From assembly GCA_023159155.1 (NCBI GenBank), contig JAJNNX010000008.1:186001-250000 (forward strand): a DNA stretch of 64,000 nucleotides. Reading direction: 5' to 3'. The stretch's first letter is position 1; every line of letters begins with the position of its first letter. The position numbers and the translations under genes are program-made. Below are positions 11,162-22,395 of this stretch, piece after piece. The notes under the pieces are model-generated. The model ran no database searches. It had not been told where the DNA came from and saw nothing but the letters and a program-made list of their open reading frames with translations. The DNA comes from Ustulina deusta. Taxonomy: Eukaryota > Ascomycota > Sordariomycetes > Xylariales > Xylariaceae.

Positions 11162-13068
11162 TTTGATTTAGGATTTGAGGTGATGCAGTGAAGATTCTGA
11201 AGAAGTATGATTTGGTTCGGCTGTGTTCTTGGAGTTTGGTGATGTTGTTCTATGGTTGTTCTTGATGTAGCTGGAATAGAATCATATTCAGATATTCCGG
11301 AGGCATGACCTTATATACACATTCAAACTCGTCCTAAATCTCATCACCACATATCGATTTCGGCAACTTCCTCAGACATAATCAAGTCCGAATCTATTTT
11401 CGACACGACACGACATCACATTGTTAGCTCGTGAGATGCTCCGCCGACCTGAGCTGCTTAGAGTAGCTCTGGTATAACAGATTCGTTCTATTGGCCAGGT
11501 ATTGGTGGTGAGAGCTGACACCAGATGGTTGCCGGCATAGCGCCAACAGCTAGTAGAGCAGTGCCACCACGCACAACCGTCCCTACGTCTCGATATAATC
11601 TCCTTAGACATTAGGTAAACAATATGCTGTCGGGCGACCGTGGGCTGACCCGTAAAGCCTTGCTGCCTACCACACCTTCACCGATATCTCGTATATTCCA
11701 ATGTTCTAGTTGGCTAGACCTATTGGTCGTCATTTATGTTGTACATGCTTGCTATTAATTATTTTTCTGCCGTTATACCTCTGCAATATCCCAATTTCGG
11801 TGAGGATATCACATAGCACGGCCAGCCGGCCGCCAGCAAGATGTGTGCGCAAGACATCGGCTGACTAATGACTGCATTATTGCATCAATTCTAGAACTGT
11901 ACCGGTGGTTTTCAGTGTATCATATGTATTAGATGCTTGACTCTATAAACAAATTTTGGGGGGGGAGGGAGTGGGGGGTAAATGGGATCGCTTCATCATC
12001 ATACATATTACTATCCATGAATATGTATTGATTTTGTGAGTTCTTCTAAATAATACTACGAAAAGTTGTCAAACCAGTCAAAATATTGATTCTCCGGACA
12101 TTCATGATGATGAACTATCAAGTGGACAATGAAACTAGGGAAAAGAATTTAAAAAAATACCGCGGATAATAGTTGGATTCCCATCTCCTCGACCTCGTAC
12201 CCGGAGAATCTCGAATCTCGGTAGTGAGACATACGTGGTCAGCCGCCAAGACGCTTATTTAATGGCCGACTATAACTAGAATAGACGTTTATAAGGCTGA
12301 GCATGGAATAATCCACCGCTCATTCTAGAGTACCTATAGCCTATGTCATCATTGCCCCGCGCAGGACTCCAGCAATCTTAGCAAAGCTGATGGAAGTACC
12401 GAAACGTTACATCCTCGCTAACGATCGAATGATGCTACCCCCAGCTCATCGTGCATAGTGGACGCATTTTCCGGGGGAAACCCCTGCAGAGAGAATCTTG
12501 GCGGGAGATCTATTTTCGGCCAGAGCCGTCTACAAAGCCTACTAGATAGGTCCTGTAAATACATGTATGGTTGAATGCGAGCATGAACGCCTCTACACAC
12601 GCCTCCATCGATGATCTCGTATTATTGCGTCATCAGCAATATGTTCACCAATCATTGCGATACCTTTCGAGGCTTGTGGCTTTCCAACACACCCTCCGGC
12701 TTGAACTGGCCCAAGTGGATCCTCATGCATTATACTGGCCTCCAGCTAGGACGATAGTAACACGAGTGCTGGCGATGAATATTTCAGCTTAGAAGTAGCA
12801 TAAGCCAAAGCAGCCCCATGACCTGTCAGCGGGTGCTGAGCTAGCTTCTCTGAAAGGGCCTCCCTAGCATATTTCGGTTTGCCTAGTGGCAACCTGTCGT
12901 CCTCAATACTGTGGTTTTGAATCGCGATGACATTAATATTGTACACTACCTGGTATGAATGTCCTATGCCTTGTGTACGTAAACCGTGGAACTCCCAGAC
13001 ACCCAGCCACCCATGTGGACGATCTTTAAATCACCATCTCTAAAAAAACGCCGGTTTGTGAATGAGGG
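11162..13068. other. Intergenic region, AT-rich, no gene seen
   Basis: The first 200 bp should hold the But2 gene promoter and leader. A G-rich tract sits at about 11957-11979. Open frames (for example 12571-12792 plus and 12746-12946 minus) are short and unrecognised. The right end is the 3' side of the Tag1-like gene. Confidence 0.4.
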
Positions 13069-15874
13069 TTATGTAAGATGCACACTGGCGCCAATGCCTT
13101 TCCCTTGATACCAAAGCGACTCCTTCCAATTTCCTAGCCGAGCATCAACAATGGCACTGGCATCAAGTTCCAGTTTCCCACCAATTGCCTTTCGAACGGC
13201 ATCGTATCCGACAGAGCCGATTGACCACTCAACGGGCAGTCTAGGGGTCTCGGATATTCCAGGAGGTGCTGCAAATGGGAGGTCGTAAAGGATCCGGCCT
13301 ATTGGCTCAGTATGATTGTACAAGGCGGTAGCATTCACGAAGTCTAGGTATAATGTATCAAATTTTAAAGGAGATACGAGTGTGAAGGTGGCAGTTGATG
13401 ATAAGAAGTGGAAACTCGCATCTCTGATAAAATGCGAATTTTCATCAGGTGAGTCGCCGGGGAGGCTCAGCCGAGGAACAGCAAATGTCGCATTGAACCG
13501 CGAGAGTGCTTTGCAGAGGAGACGTTGACCTGGGATAGTATTCAAGTGCGGTTTTACGGTAATGCTCGTATTGAAGCCTGATAGGTACTGAGAAATTAGA
13601 TCTCTCCCAATTTTCCGGCTATGTGTGTCTTTTTTGGCAGGACTCCAAGTGGCCGTGACGAGTAGGTTGGTATTAATACCCGCACGAATGTCTACATTCT
13701 GAATAGTGCCGTCTCCTAAGACTGTGTCGTTGGTAACAAGATGGACATTGACAAATGGAACGTAAGCCGTATAAGCCGTAGGATTGGTGACATTAACCAA
13801 AGCTTGTAAAGTAAGTGAATCCGGGGAACTGTCCACAAGTCTTATTGAGCCGATCTTAGGGTTAATAGCGCCAATCGCTCCGTTTGGAAGGGCTATTGAC
13901 CTGTTAGCATGGGCACATGTAATAAAGGTGATAAAGGGACATGAAGAGGCGGTGTGCCGAGGCTCAATATCCTCGGAAACGACCCATTCAAGAGGCGACT
14001 AACTAGATCAGAGCAGCGAGGACGAACGTTTTACTGGGACCTTTCCCGCGGCAGGGACCTCCTTCAGGATAAGTTCCCCCAGTGAGGTCTCCACTTTAAC
14101 GTCAACAAGAGCTTGGACGTCGAGTGAAATAGGCTTGCTTCCAAACAGAAGCGCCTGCACAACATCGGCGAAGACATCGCTATCGGTTATGTTGAGAGGC
14201 GCTTCGTTGATGCGAGATTCGATCCTGAGGCTGGGCCCGTCACTCCCTTCGCCATTAACCCTTGTCGAATTGGCATGCTGCCACTTCCGCAGATTGAGCT
14301 CTCCCATTTTCTTGGTTTTATATATGATATCGGCAGTGGCTCGTACATTCGTTACATCGATGGCAAAGTTCATGTCAGATGGAAGGCTTGCGGTGACTAA
14401 AATATTCCCTGAAACTTTGGGACTCGCGTCCGGGTCATTCGGATCAGCGAAAGGATCAGGCAAAGTAAAATGAACGTCAGTCAAAGAGAAATCCCTGATA
14501 AGACCGTCCAGTGTCCTTCCGGGGAAGGGAACTGGGACGGTAACACTAGCCAGAATGTCTGCAATCCATCTGGGAGTGTCACCATCCGGACGGCTACTGC
14601 CACGAACGAACAATGTGGCAGGCTCGCCATGCATGTACTGCTTCAAGAACATGTCAAGTGGCGATGAAGATGAATCTGGACAGGCCCGGGTTAAGGAATC
14701 GGGAAGATCGTGGATGACTCCGTAGATACTCGCGGAAACATCCGACAGTGGCTCCACATGAATCTCACCAGTAGAAGCTTCTGCTACAATGATCAAGGGG
14801 TCCGTGTCTGCACACCCCGAAACCATGATCTCGAATGCAAGCTCAGGAATTTCGAGCTGAACTGGATACTCGTTGAATGCTGATAGAGACATATCAACGA
14901 GCATAGACCCCTCCAAGGGGCCATCCTCAACGATGAAACGTGTAATGTTGTACTTTGGTATAGCAGGAATCTTATTTGCTGTTCGAAGATCAGTCTATGC
15001 TTGCTACAAACACGTAACCACCTAAACAGTTCTTGGTAGACTAGAATAACACCTTCTCTCCAAAATAAAGGGCAGAAAAGGAGCGGTAGAGGGATTGACC
15101 TTCAAAAATCAGTGTTTCGGAGACTGTATGTGTCCCGAGAGGGATAAACCCCGACTTGAGGCTTAAATCAGTCTTTCCATTTAGACGCAGTGTCTCGAGC
15201 CTTCCATCCAGCCAGTCGTTGGCAATCGTACGCATTCCTTCGACATTGCCAGGGCGTATATCAGCAACGAAATCGAATTGGGTTGTTATCCCATCTCTGA
15301 GACTAACGACTAATGGCGGAATAGTAGCTGAGCCAAGCAGGATGTTGTCATAATCAGGTACGTAGACATCAATCTCGGCCTTTTCACTGGCTAGCTGGTT
15401 GGCAACCCAAGTAGAGGCTCTACCGATCCTTCGCGCATGGCCATTTTTCACCCTTGAGCCGTCAAGCTGAAAGTTGGCCTGGATACGGGCGCGGACACCG
15501 TCGGTAGTAATAGAATCGATGGATAAACTCGTCGGCTCGATAACAGCGGCTTGTTGGGCGTACTCTTGCACTGCATCGGGTACAATGAAGGCAAGTATGA
15601 TTATTGCGATAGAGACACAGGCTAATATCCCCATGGCTACAAACGAAGGCCATCTTCGTAGTTTCTTCCTGGTATCATGGATTGAGGGTGGGTGGCTGTG
15701 GCGGGATCGTATAGAAACGTGGTCTCTCTCTGGCTCGGCGCTGTCGCCATCGTATACTAATTTCGCCGAACTGCTGGATAGGAGTGGCGTCGACTCAACG
15801 GATTCGTGGGGGCCGCGATCGGTGCCTTTGCCTTTTGCCGATGATAGCAAAGGGGAGGCTTCGTCTTGCGACAT
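13069..15874 (-). CDS. Tag1-like vacuolar membrane protein (DUF3712-type repeats)
   Basis: Exons on the minus strand: 15874-15053, 14970-14028, 13892-13069, giving 862 residues. The first intron (15052-14971) uses GTGTTA; the second (14027-13893) uses GTTCGT with a GCTAAC branch just before CAATAG. Both close in phase. The N-terminus is cytosolic and Ser-rich with an acidic dileucine-like EASPLLSS, a basic patch (RKKLRR), then one membrane span (about 79-98, MGILACVSIAIIILAFIVPD). The long remainder would be luminal and contains repeated LEA/DUF3712-like beta domains, for example the block LQALVNVTNPTAY. Fungal members are usually labelled 'pre-rRNA processing protein', but yeast YLR173W (Tag1), with the same layout, is a vacuolar membrane protein needed to end starvation-induced autophagy. 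Localisation here follows from that resemblance. Confidence 0.78.
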
Positions 15875-16679
15875 GGTGGATGGTAGTGGAACCGGAGGAT
15901 TGGGAAACTATAGTCGCGCAACCATGGTTCTGAAGAGCAGACTCGGGCCCTTTTATCGTAGGGCGATTTCAGAAACTCGGGTAGCCTCGATCCCGAACAG
16001 CAGGTATGTCGAGAGATGTATGTAGTGATGGTCAAATATAAACGAAATGGGAGCAAGTTGAGTTGGCGGCTTCGGCTGTGGAGGAAGCCTTGGCGATAGT
16101 ACCTGGCTCATGGTATGACAACCTAGTGTACCAGGAGATATGCACGTCGTCGTGGGCACAGTCTCATAAATATGGGGCCATTAGCCTGACTTGAGTCACC
16201 ACATTGTAATCCTGCTCTTGGTCTTGCCGTCTTAAGGTTAGCGTTATCCGGGGAAAAGGTCCAGGCACACAAGGCCCTCCGATGATACACAGCTGTAGGC
16301 GGCTGGTGACAAGTTGTTTTCGCCGATCTTCGCAGCACCAAGTCTTGCTTTCTAGGTTTGTAGGTATCATGAATTGTTGTGAGCCACCCAAGTAGTAAAT
16401 GTTTGTTCAGCTCATAAGGAGTCATTACCTACTCTCTAATTACAGGTAGTATACCTATACTAAGAGCCATATTTGTTATCCATTCAGGATAAGACTAATT
16501 GATGCCATTTCGAACGAATCACTTTTCATGAACCCTCCAGCTTAAATTTATTCAGATAATTCTTACCGTGAACCTGCTTGACGTCTTGAACCACGTCCTC
16601 TCGAGAGCCCTACAGCTGCACAACTTATCGCCATCTATTGAAGGGTTTCTTGCTCACCCTCTCTGTTAATTTAATCAAT
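15875..16679. other. Bidirectional promoter region between the Tag1-like gene and OTCase
   Basis: The two genes are transcribed away from each other across about 800 bp. A Gcn4/CPC1-type site lies inside it (separate entry). Open frames on the minus strand at 15953-16425 are not supported by any family. Confidence 0.5.
16192..16198. promoter_or_regulatory. Gcn4/CPC1-type site TGAGTCA upstream of OTCase
   Basis: An exact TGA(C/G)TCA heptamer lies about 480 bp upstream of the OTCase start. Arginine biosynthesis genes are classical targets of cross-pathway control by CPC1/CpcA in filamentous fungi, so the site fits its neighbour. A second exact copy lies upstream of the acetolactate synthase regulatory gene nearby. 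Confidence 0.5.
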
Positions 16680-17842
16680 ATGCGATCCTCAATCCACCGA
16701 ATCACACGGAATGCGCTGCAACATGCTTCAGCAAGGAGCTATTCCACTGAGCCCTCCAACCCTCGTCATCTGATGACCATTGGTGACCTAAGCCCAGCCG
16801 AATTTTCGAAATTGGTTCTTAATGCCGCTTCTCACAAAAAGGCCGTCAAATCCGGCCAGGTACCCGAGACAATCAAAAACAAATTGCTTGGCCAAACTGT
16901 TGCTTTGATGTTCAGCAAACGAAGCACCCGTACTCGTGTTTCGACTGAGGCAGCCGTATCCCTAATGGGAGGACACCCTATGTTTCTGGGGAAAGACGAC
17001 ATCCAACTGGGTGTGAGTGTCACATATGCATTTTCCATTCCCCAAAGCTAAGAGTTTAGGTAAACGAATCACTTCATGATACCTCCAAGATCATCTCATC
17101 AATGACAAGTTGTATGGTCGCCCGCGTCGGTCCTCACAATCATGTTGCAGGCTTAGCGGAGCACTCCAGTGTCCCGGTTATCAATGCACTTTCAAACGAC
17201 TTCCACCCTCTTCAAACTATTGCCGACTTCCTAACCATCCACGAAGCATTCTCGCAGCAAGGGGTGAATTCGTCTGGTGTTGTTCCTGATAGGCTGAAGG
17301 TAGCCTGGGTTGGAGATGCTAACAATGTCCTATTCGACTTAGCTATCGGGTGTGTCAAGCTTGGTGTAGATATTTCTGTCGCAACCCCCCCGGACTACCG
17401 CATCCCAGAAAAGATGATGGCTTTCATCAAAGAGCAAGCGAAGACAGCGGCGTCTCCAGGCACTGTCAACGAATACTTCATTCCCGAGGAGGCTGTCAAG
17501 GACGCAAACATTATTGTGACCGACACCTGGATATCCATGGGTCAGGAGGAGGAGACACAAAAGCGATTGAAGGCCTTTGCCGGGTTTCGAGTCACAGATG
17601 AGCTAGCTAAGAGGGGTGGGGCTAAGGCCGACTGGAAGTTCATGCATTGCCTCCCTCGTCACCAAGAGGAGGTGAGTGACGAGGTTATATACGGCCCACG
17701 ATCGTTGGTTTTTGAGGAAGGAGAGAATCGCCTTTGGGCAGCTATTGGTACATGTTCGCTCCGACCCTGTTCCAATTATGTTACTAATATGAATACAGCT
17801 GCTCTAGAAGGATTTGTCATCGACAAGGGGAATTTTGCTTGA
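16680..17842 (+). CDS. arg-12: Ornithine carbamoyltransferase, mitochondrial
   Basis: The enzyme makes citrulline from ornithine and carbamoyl phosphate in arginine synthesis, in the mitochondrial matrix. Exons 16680-17012, 17060-17747 and 17799-17842 give 354 residues, usual for fungal OTCases. The first 25 residues are basic and hydroxylated, like a transit peptide (ending near RSYSTEPSN). The carbamoyl-phosphate loop SKRSTRTR, the MVARVG/H segment, the ornithine-side VGDANNV and the HCLPRH motif with the reactive Cys are all present. The start is the ATG directly before the presequence; an in-frame upstream ATG would add a hydrophobic stretch and is not preferred. Intron 1 is only 47 bp (GTGAGT). 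Intron 2 (17748-17798) is 51 bp, a multiple of three without a stop, so retention would insert 17 residues near the C-terminus; splicing restores WAAIAALEGF. The symbol follows Neurospora arg-12 (argB in Aspergillus). Confidence 0.95.
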
Positions 17843-18217
17843 GGAACAACCCTATAATTAGCAGTGCGGTTCAGACCAAATTTGGAGGAGTCGGGGACGA
17901 GCTTCACTAGTTAATACACTACCGGTCCCTGGGATGTAGGCCAGTTGTTAGTAGATATTGAACAAAAAGCACGCTAAGCTGCTTGGAGGTTGATAACGAG
18001 TGAATCCAGCAAATCTACTGTTCGCGTCCCAGAAGACAAGATTTCTTAACTATATATTAGGGTTTGTGAGTTCTAATTCCTACCCAAGGATTGACATAGA
18101 CAATCCTCAGAAGCTCGCACTATGTGGCCTGTCTATAATTTTGTTGCGCAAACCAAAAGACTAATTCGAGCCGGTGATGAACGCCAACTATCCCTCATAC
18201 TCCTAGGTAGAAATACA
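17843..18217. other. Convergent 3' region between OTCase and ILV6
   Basis: It holds the two 3' UTRs of genes ending toward each other. I see no gene or marked inverted repeat. Confidence 0.4.
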
Positions 18218-19225
18218 CTAACCAGGAGGCAACTGGCTAGCATCAACAACCTCATCTGCCTCCTTCTGAATAGCCTTCTCATCAGGTCCATACAAAGGTG
18301 AACGAGGTAAGGCCATTAGACCAGTACGTGTAGATTCGAGGATCCCGAATGGCGCTATCAATTTCATAAACGAGTCGATTCTAACGGGCTTCGCGGAACT
18401 GGAATCATGTCAGCTTTCAGGAACATAAAGCGGGAAGCTAGACAGTGCCTACACCTCAACGATGCAACTAGTGGTGCTAATATCTAGAACCTTGCCACCG
18501 AATTGATGCGCAAAGTATGTAATCGACTTCAGGTGTTCATGCTTATGCCGCAAAGCTTGGCTAGCAATCATCTTGCTTGGGTGAAAGTCTTGGGCAATCT
18601 CTCCAAATGTCCTCTCACTGGTTTCAGCATCCACCTCAGCAGTCATCTCGCGGTGGTGTGCCAGAAGCTCCTCAAAGTATTCTGGCCCCAGAATGTTGAT
18701 CTTAGCAAGAAGTAACTCGCGCTGGACGAGGGCAGCGTTTGTGTAATCTAAAACGGCCCACACAGGAACCAAGTCCTCTAGTTGGCGGCGGGCTTGTTCG
18801 ACCACACCATCTTGGCCGGTGAGAACAATGGTCATGCGAGACAGATCCTCCACTTCCGTATTACAAACAACTAACGAGTCGATATTGAAGCCGCGGGCGG
18901 CCAAAATGCCAGAAACTCGTGACAACACACCGGGCTCGTTTTGAACCAGACAGTTGAGCACATGACGCTTTGGCGGGGTCATGGAAGGAGTCGGCATCTC
19001 ATAGAGGATGTTAGACACAGCTGCCTGTGCTGACCATGACGGCGGCGTGTCATTGGTGGGAAGCGGCGCTTGACGACGGCGGAGGGCTTTGTAGGCAATG
19101 GCCGAGGTCGAGCTGGTACTGGAGCTCCGTCGAGTGGCGGTTTGCGGTCCGGCACGCAGAGCGGCTGCGGCAGCTCGAAAGCAATTGGCTTGGATGAAGG
19201 AACGAGACGCCATTTTTCTGATCAT
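18218..19225 (-). CDS. ilv6: Acetolactate synthase regulatory (small) subunit, mitochondrial
   Basis: This subunit activates acetolactate synthase (Ilv2) and gives it valine feedback sensitivity at the first step of branched-chain amino-acid synthesis, in mitochondria. Exons on the minus strand: 19225-18453 and 18398-18218, giving 317 residues. The intron (18452-18399, 54 bp) uses GTAGGC, a GCTGAC branch and TTCCAG, and joins ..TSCIVEV to SAKPVRIDSF. The order is a basic, Ala-rich presequence (about 1-60), then the ACT domain beginning RHVLNCLVQNEPGVLSRVSG with the conserved ARGFNIDSL, then the ALS_ss_C domain ending in YGPDEKAIQKEADEV. Two in-frame starts exist at 19225 and 19213; both precede the presequence and the first is given. 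A TGACTCA site sits 84 bp upstream. Without the second exon the protein would lack its conserved tail. Confidence 0.94.
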
Positions 19226-19745
19226 CAATTGGGACGGAAAGGCCCTCTGATCAGAACCTGGCAGTTCTCGAGAACTGCGAGTTGTATGGCGGAGTTCAAC
19301 TGTTGGCTTGACTCACGACAGAAGGAGAAAAAGTTCAGTGGCTAATACCCGTTCGCTGTGAAGCTTGACTGGGTCAGCTGCGAGTATCGGAGACCCATTT
19401 ATACCTAGAATACCTATAGGGGTCTAGGCCTTTTGATGTGTATGTTATGCATCAAACGAGGCGAGCCCCACCTCTGATGTCAAGCTTGGAATCTGCGCTA
19501 GCCTGAATTCGGCTGTATTGTGTGAAGAAGTCGATCCATGCCAAGAATACATTTTTCCAAGGGAGCTTCAATCGTTCCTGCCTTCGATCTTCCTCTAGAT
19601 GCAGCACCTTCTCCAACGCCAACCAGCTCGGTTCCATCCAGAATAGCTTGAGCTGAATTGTCTTCTTCTGACTCTCCCAACACACCAGGTGTCCTTTGCG
19701 TACCGGCGCCCCAGTTGCATTAATTCTAACCTCACCACTGCAATT
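19226..19745. other. Bidirectional promoter region between ILV6 and the KH-domain gene
   Basis: About 520 bp separate the two divergent starts. The TGACTCA site lies on the ILV6 side. Minus-strand frames at 19452-19685 are not supported as coding. Confidence 0.45.
19309..19315. promoter_or_regulatory. Gcn4/CPC1-type site TGACTCA upstream of ILV6
   Basis: This is an exact consensus heptamer 84 bp 5' of the ILV6 start codon, a typical distance. Branched-chain amino-acid genes are general-control targets. It is a motif match only. Confidence 0.55.
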
Positions 19746-21820
19746 ATGGACGATACGGAACGACGCACCGCGAAGCGATCGCGTTTTGACCAGACGGAGC
19801 CCGAGCCTCGTCGTTCGAGATTCGACCGCAGGTCCCGTTCCCCGGCCGCCCGCAAACCAGACAGTGCGCGCGACCGCAGTCCTCTGAGTAGAGGCGCCGA
19901 CAGTGCAACACCAGAGACCAAGAAGAGTCCTGTCGATGCTGCCGCAGCTGCGGGTTTGTCTAATTCTCTTGTCACCAACACTCGGAGTCCGTATGCTAAC
20001 TGCACATCACAGCTGCCGCCGCGGCTAAGATCAACGCACAATTGCAGGCGAGAAAGGGTATCCAACATGTCGATGTTCCACCCATTCGGTCTTCTAGTTC
20101 GACCGGCTCGGGCGATGCAAATGCTGGGAAACCGGGCACTCTCAACCGTGAAGTCTATGTTTCCGACGGCGATTACATCAAGGATATCGAGGTCAATGAT
20201 TTACGGAACCGATACCTGCTGACGAAGGGATCTACGCAAAAGATGGTAAATAATACCCTTGGTCAATTTCTACTGATCCATTTCAGAGTGCTCGCCCTTT
20301 GACTGGGCCCCTTCTTCCTCCAGTTTTACTCCCAGTTGTGCACGGACAGTGTAGCTTACATCGAAGCATACTAGCTCCCACACGACTCCCCTCTTTGGCA
20401 TCTGCTGACCTCCGCTGCGTGATCTAGATTAAGGAAGAGACCGGAGCTGGTACGAGAAACCTCCTAGATTTTCTGTTGATCTATTGATAGAACTTTGGTT
20501 GACTTTGAAAGATGTCACAACCCGTGGCGAATATTATCCAGACAAAAGCATGGCCACCCCAGCAGTAAGTACCCAGGTTTATGTTTATGTGAAGGCTGTG
20601 GTTAACAGGTCCATAGGCACCACCTCTATACCTTCACGTTACCAGCACGTCGAAAGCTGGTCTGGATTCAGCAGTCAAGAAGATTGAGGAAATGATGAAA
20701 CAAGAGTTGCCGAATTTAGTTGATGAACGACGGTTCCGCCGCCGTGATCAAGAGCAGGTTGAGCGTGACGAATTCGGACGCGTAAGTTTGCATTGTCAAA
20801 GCCAGTGTCACATGTGTATAAAATAACTTAACACTGATGTGAATTCAGCGCAAATGGCCCGAAGCCAAGATACCTATCGACCTCGAGCCTGTTCAAGGCT
20901 TTAATCTGCGCGCACAGATTGTTGGTCACGGGGGTGCGTATGTTAAGCATATTCAGCAAGAAACCGGATGTCGTGTGCAGATCAAAGGCCGAGGTTCAGG
21001 CTACCTTGAGGCATCAACAAACCGTGAGAGCGATGATGAAATGTATCTTCACGTAGCGTAAGTACAGTTTGTCTCATCTCCTTTCCACCCCACAGATGTA
21101 GTCCCAAATCTAATGACAGGACAGGGGCCCCGATCCTAAGATGGTGGACAAGGCTAAAGAGCTATGCGAGGATCTTGTTGGCAAAGTGAAGGAGGAATAT
21201 GAAGAATTTAAGACACGCCCACCAAGACAACATTACGGCGGTCATGGAGGCGGCGGCGGCGGCGGAGGAGGCTACAGTGACCGATATGGTGACCGATATG
21301 GTGGCGAGAGGTATGACAGATCTGGAAATCGTTCTGGTTCGTATGGTGGGCATGGTGGTTATAACAACTCACCTGCTCCTGCTGGGAACGTGGCTTCGCC
21401 GGTGCCTGGCGGTGCTAGCAATTCTTCTGCAGCAAATAACGACTATGCAGCTCAATATGCTCAGTACTATGGCGGACAAGATCCCTACGCTGCATATGGC
21501 GGTTATTCAGCGTGAGTCCCACACTCCTCAGCCCTCTATTACATGCTAACGTATGGTGCTTTAGGTATGTGCAATACTACCAGTACTACGCAGCTGCCCA
21601 GGCAGCCCAGCAAGGCTCTCCGGCACCCGGAGCAACAACTTCACCTCCCCCTCCCCCTCCGACAGAAGCCCCTCCACCACCTCCTCCAGGAGGAGCTGCT
21701 CCCCCGCCACCGCCTCCCCCGTCGGGTCCTCCTTCTTACGGAGCTGTACGTTTGTTGATTCACAAGTTTTACCACGTTCTCTAATCATCATCACAGGTTC
21801 CACCCCCTCCCGGTCTCTAA
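19746..21820 (+). CDS. KH-domain RNA-binding protein (KHDC4/Blom7-like), nine exons
   Basis: Exons: 19746-19953, 20013-20245, 20428-20449, 20513-20565, 20617-20781, 20849-21057, 21125-21511, 21565-21745, 21797-21820, all in phase, 493 residues. The N-terminus is Arg/Ser-rich, like splicing factors. Two KH-type units follow: the first spans NRYLLTKGSTQKM-IKEETGA-DVTTRGEYYPDKSM, the second FNLRAQIVGHGGAYVKHIQQ with QIKGRGSGYLE. The C-terminal third is Gly/Tyr-rich, then has poly-Pro blocks. This order matches human KHDC4 (Blom7-alpha), linked to pre-mRNA splicing, and its fungal relatives; nuclear action is inferred. Exon 3 is only 22 nt, coding for IKEETGA plus one base, and exon 9 is 24 nt. 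Most introns are 51-67 bp, but intron 2 is 182 bp. The start ATG opens the Arg-rich region; in-frame sequence upstream looks non-coding. Confidence 0.9.
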
Positions 21821-22395
21821 ATTGATTCTGCTTCAGCTGTTGACCGTGAGGCAACAAAAGCATTGGTTGGGCAGACGCCCACCCTGTGCGGCGTTTTATT
21901 AAAGAACTGAAGGGGTTTGATGCTCAAGGACTGGGAAAAATTCATTCATGGTTGCTTTTATTAATTCTTGCCATCCTTTGCTATTACTAGTTATAAGTGC
22001 GACCTTGAAGCACATACCCAAAGGCTGTATGCGTGCTGCATGCCCAAGCCAGAGTTTGTAATTACGGGAATGACAAGACAACCTACTGGGGTGGTAGGTA
22101 TGTACTAAAGCAGGTACCTACCGTAGGGAGATACTTATTTGCGTACTTACCTAACGTTAGTATAGGTAGCAAAGAGCCACTTCTCCCCCCCCTCTATTGA
22201 TAAGATAAGGTTTCTGAATAGCCATGTGAAGCGCCCCGGGAGCTCCAAGCTTCTTTGTCCTCCCATCGGGCATCTACAATCTACTCACCGCACTCTGAAC
22301 CTTATCGCCATGCAATAGTTCACATATGATTCGGTACAAAACGAAGATTTCTAGAGATAGTGCTTATTCTGCAGTACGTGTCCATTCCTTACGCC
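21821..22395. other. Intergenic region between the KH gene and TRAPPC13
   Basis: It holds the KH gene 3' UTR and the TRAPPC13 promoter. An imperfect palindromic GGTAGGTA...TACCTACC element lies near 22091-22126, the same family as the repeats at 29.3-29.8 kb. Confidence 0.45.

Noticed and set aside
10637..11191. Long plus-strand frame opposite the But2 gene
   Set aside because: Its composition is the mirror of GC-rich codons on the minus strand, with Gly/Val-rich low complexity and no family; the minus strand has a signal peptide and a known domain.
16638..16679. Upstream in-frame ATG for OTCase
   Set aside because: It would add a hydrophobic stretch before an otherwise typical mitochondrial presequence.
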